A stretch of 8,929 nt of DNA from Caldilineaceae bacterium (GTDB lineage: Bacteria > Chloroflexota > Anaerolineae > Caldilineales > Caldilineaceae), in the NCBI GenBank assembly GCA_012032975.1, contig JAAUPU010000071.1, positions 1-8,929 of the forward strand, written 5' to 3'. The notes beneath the pieces were generated by a model that ran no database searches, was not told the origin of the DNA, and was given only the letters and a program-made list of their open reading frames with translations. Positions within the stretch are counted from its first letter, which is position 1, and every line of letters starts with the position of its first letter. Positions 7,444-8,929 of this stretch are shown here, piece after piece. The translations under genes were made by a program, and so were the position numbers.

Positions 7444-8094
7444 ATGGCGTTGGCAATCGCCCTGGTCATCACCCTATGCACGCTGCCACTGCAACGTTTC
7501 CTGGGCGCGTGGGGCGCGGCCGTGGCCGTTCTTTTCGTGGCCTGGGATCCGTTCTTTCTGGCGCTGTCGCGCCAACTGCACCCGGACGGTCTGCTGGCTG
7601 CGCTTTGTCTGTTGGGGTTGCTGGCCTTTTTGGCGTGGCTCTATGCCGGTCGTCGCCGTGGAGATTTGCTGTTTTCGGCCGGCGCGACCGGCCTTGCCTT
7701 GCTGACCAAAGCGCCATCGCTCTTCCTGCTCGTCACCGTCGGCGCGCTGACCGCCATCACCTGGCTCAGAGAACGAACGCGCGCGGAGCCAGGCGCGGCG
7801 CGCAAGCTCTGGCTCGGTCTGCTGGCTTGGGGCGGGGTCGCGCTCCTGGTTGGGCTGATCTTCTGGCCCGCGCTCTGGGTCAACCCACTGGGAACGGCGC
7901 GCCAGGTGCTGGCCGGTCTGTTGAACCAGAGCGGTGGCCATGTCAACGCCAACTTCTTTCTGGGCGAGGTGACCGACGACCCCGGCCTCTTTTTTCTATC
8001 CCATCGCCTTCCTCTGGCGGACGACGCCCGTCGTGTTGGTCGGTCTGGCCAGCGCGCTGGTGCTGACCGTGCTCCGCTGCCCGCCCTCCGATGA
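7444..8094 (+). CDS. GT39-type glycosyltransferase, middle fragment of gene 5
   Basis: This is the central membrane part of gene 5, not a separate gene. Useful coding in this frame begins near 7405, upstream of the ATG at 7444, and ends at about 7995. It contains helices separated by VAWDPFFLALSRQLHPDGLLA, a second-loop motif typical of GT39 proteins. GLALLTKAPSLFLL, IFWPALWVNPLG and the outer segment GGHVNANFFLGEVTDDPGLFF follow. After the T6 run at 7990-7995 the frame is wrong, and the final 33 residues or so (S-H-R-L-P-L-A-D-D-A...) are nonsense up to the TGA at 8092-8094. The neighbouring frame continues the expected Y-P-I-A-F-L-W-R-T-T-P. Confidence 0.78.
   Translation: MALAIALVITLCTLPLQRFLGAWGAAVAVLFVAWDPFFLALSRQLHPDGLLAALCLLGLLAFLAWLYAGRRRGDLLFSAGATGLALLTKAPSLFLLVTVGALTAITWLRERTRAEPGAARKLWLGLLAWGGVALLVGLIFWPALWVNPLGTARQVLAGLLNQSGGHVNANFFLGEVTDDPGLFFLSHRLPLADDARRVGRSGQRAGADRAPLPALR
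7990..7995 (+). other. Frameshift 2 in gene 5 (T6, probably T5)
   Basis: Removing one T changes P-G-L-F-F-L-S-H-R into P-G-L-F-F-Y-P-I-A-F-L-W-R, which restores a typical GT39 string and moves into a frame open to the window end. It also compensates the missing base near 7404. Confidence 0.87.
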
Positions 8095-8929
8095 GAGCCG
8101 AGTGCGCAACGCGCTCTTTGGCTTGATGCTCTTTGCGCTGATCTACTGGCTGGGCATGGCGGTCAGCGCCAAGCAATTCGACCGCTATTTCTTGCCCGCA
8201 GCCTTGGCTCTGAATGTGATCGCGGCCATCGGCTGGATCGGGCTGGGGGGCGCGGTTGCGCGCCGGTTTCAGCGTCCTGTGGCTGGCTATGCGCTGCCAA
8301 TGCTTGCCCTGCTGTTGATCGGCGCATCGAGTCTGCGCCACTTTCCCTACTATCTCACCTATTACAATCCGCTGGTCGGTGGCGCGAAGACCGCGCCGCA
8401 GACGCTGATGGTCGGCTGGGGCGAAGGGCTGGACGAAGCCGCACGGAGGCTGAATCAGCAGCCCGACGCCGAAAACTTGCGCGCCGTCTCCTGGTATGAG
8501 ACCGGTCCCTTCTCCTATTTTTTCAAGGGGGAAACAGGACGTTGGTCCTATCTCGCGCCGCTGGCCTGGCTGGACACCGACTTTGTCGTGCTCTACGTCA
8601 ACCAGTGGCAGCGCGACATCCCCGATGCCAAGATATTGGCCCACTTCGCGCAGCACGAACCGGCCCACATTGTGGTTGAAGACGGGCTGGAACTGGCCCG
8701 CATCTACGACCTGCGCGACACGCTGCTGCCCGATTTCGTCGAGATCGACGACGACCGCGTGGCCGATTTCGGCGCGCAGATTCGACTGGCAGCCATCGAA
8801 CTGGAGGGGCGTGAGGCCCACGCGGGCGACAGCTTGCCGGTCACTTTCTACCTTCAGGCCATCGCACCCATTGGGCAGAACGTCAACCAGCTTGTCCAAT
8901 TGATCGGGCCAGACGGCGATCTGCTCTGG
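7997..8929 (+). CDS. GT39-type glycosyltransferase, C-terminal fragment of gene 5 (cut by the window end)
   Basis: This frame is open from at least 7997 to the last base and is the continuation of gene 5; it has no start codon of its own. After Y-P-I-A-F-L-W-R-T-T-P there are helices (VVLVGLASALVLTVL, LFGLMLFALIYWLGM) and KQFDRYFLPAALAL, a strongly subfamily-typical motif. Another helix precedes YYLTYYNPLVGG and LMVGWGEGLDEAARRLN. The outer soluble region (WYETGPFSYFF, ARIYDLRDTLLPDF) leads to the start of the same sandwich-like domain as in genes 2-4 at about residue 564: DFGAQIRLAAIELEG, AGDSLPVTFYLQA, QLVQLIGPDGD. The window ends inside that domain; roughly 80 or more residues should follow, judging from the sister proteins. 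Confidence 0.85.

Noticed and set aside
606..7995. Programmed ribosomal frameshifting as an explanation for the breaks
   Set aside because: The breaks need shifts in both directions. Most sites lack a slippery heptamer, and I saw no downstream stimulatory structure. Sequencing error is simpler; only the T6 run at 7990-7995 is kept open as a question.
7305..8066. 253-codon + strand frame inside gene 5
   Set aside because: Arg/Gly/Ala-rich shadow. It overlaps the frame that encodes the membrane helices and does not supply the missing joint at 7404 or 7990.
7943..8899. 318-codon open frame on the - strand
   Set aside because: It is antisense to the part of gene 5 that encodes KQFDRYFLP, YYNPLVGG and GWGEGLDEA; its own translation shows no family signal.

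Overview
The window (8,929 bp, GC-rich, roughly 60% by eye, not computed) is one uninterrupted, co-directional gene cluster on the + strand. It encodes large integral-membrane proteins of the GT-C / glycosyltransferase family 39 (ArnT/PMT-like) type. Several family-specific strings are, from my recall of the family, typical of Chloroflexota (Anaerolineae/Caldilineae/Chloroflexia relatives): GDEA in the first outer loop plus [15 protein letters not shown], the HPGV motif, KQFDRYFLP, YYNPLVGG and GWGEGLDEA, and a shared C-terminal beta-sandwich-like domain. No database search was possible, so the phylum is inferred. There are no RNA genes, mobile elements, CRISPR arrays or visible terminators.

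Layout: (1) 44-424, a small four-helix membrane protein. (2) 417-2612, a GT39-type protein with a GDE loop. (3) 2596-4648, a second GT39-type protein with a DDE loop. (4) 4641-7079, a different multi-pass membrane protein with a D-W-x-K-H-N loop and two sandwich domains. (5) 7076 to the window end, a third GT39-type protein with a PDE loop, cut by the window edge. Neighbouring genes overlap by 8, 17, 8 and 4 bp, as expected for one translationally coupled operon. There is no gene-free stretch over 50 bp.

The reading frame is broken in three of the five genes. I place six single-base indels: two in gene 2 (about 606-609 and 981-986), two in gene 3 (about 3694-3696 and 4017-4024) and two in gene 5 (about 7403-7413 and 7990-7995). 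A possible seventh near 385-386 would fuse genes 1 and 2. In gene 2 the two shifts compensate and the intervening wrong frame has no stop, so a 731-residue ORF looks intact although residues 65-189 are nonsense. Family motifs continue across every break, most breaks lie at short homopolymers, and there are no in-frame nonsense mutations. I therefore read these as sequencing/assembly errors in functional genes rather than gene decay, though this is inference.

How the genes may work together: GT-C enzymes use polyprenyl-phosphate-linked sugars on the outer face of the cytoplasmic membrane. Several dissimilar GT-C-type proteins in one operon, all ending in the same kind of outside-facing beta domain, suggest stepwise assembly or decoration of a cell-surface glycan or glycoprotein. 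The substrates cannot be read from the sequence.
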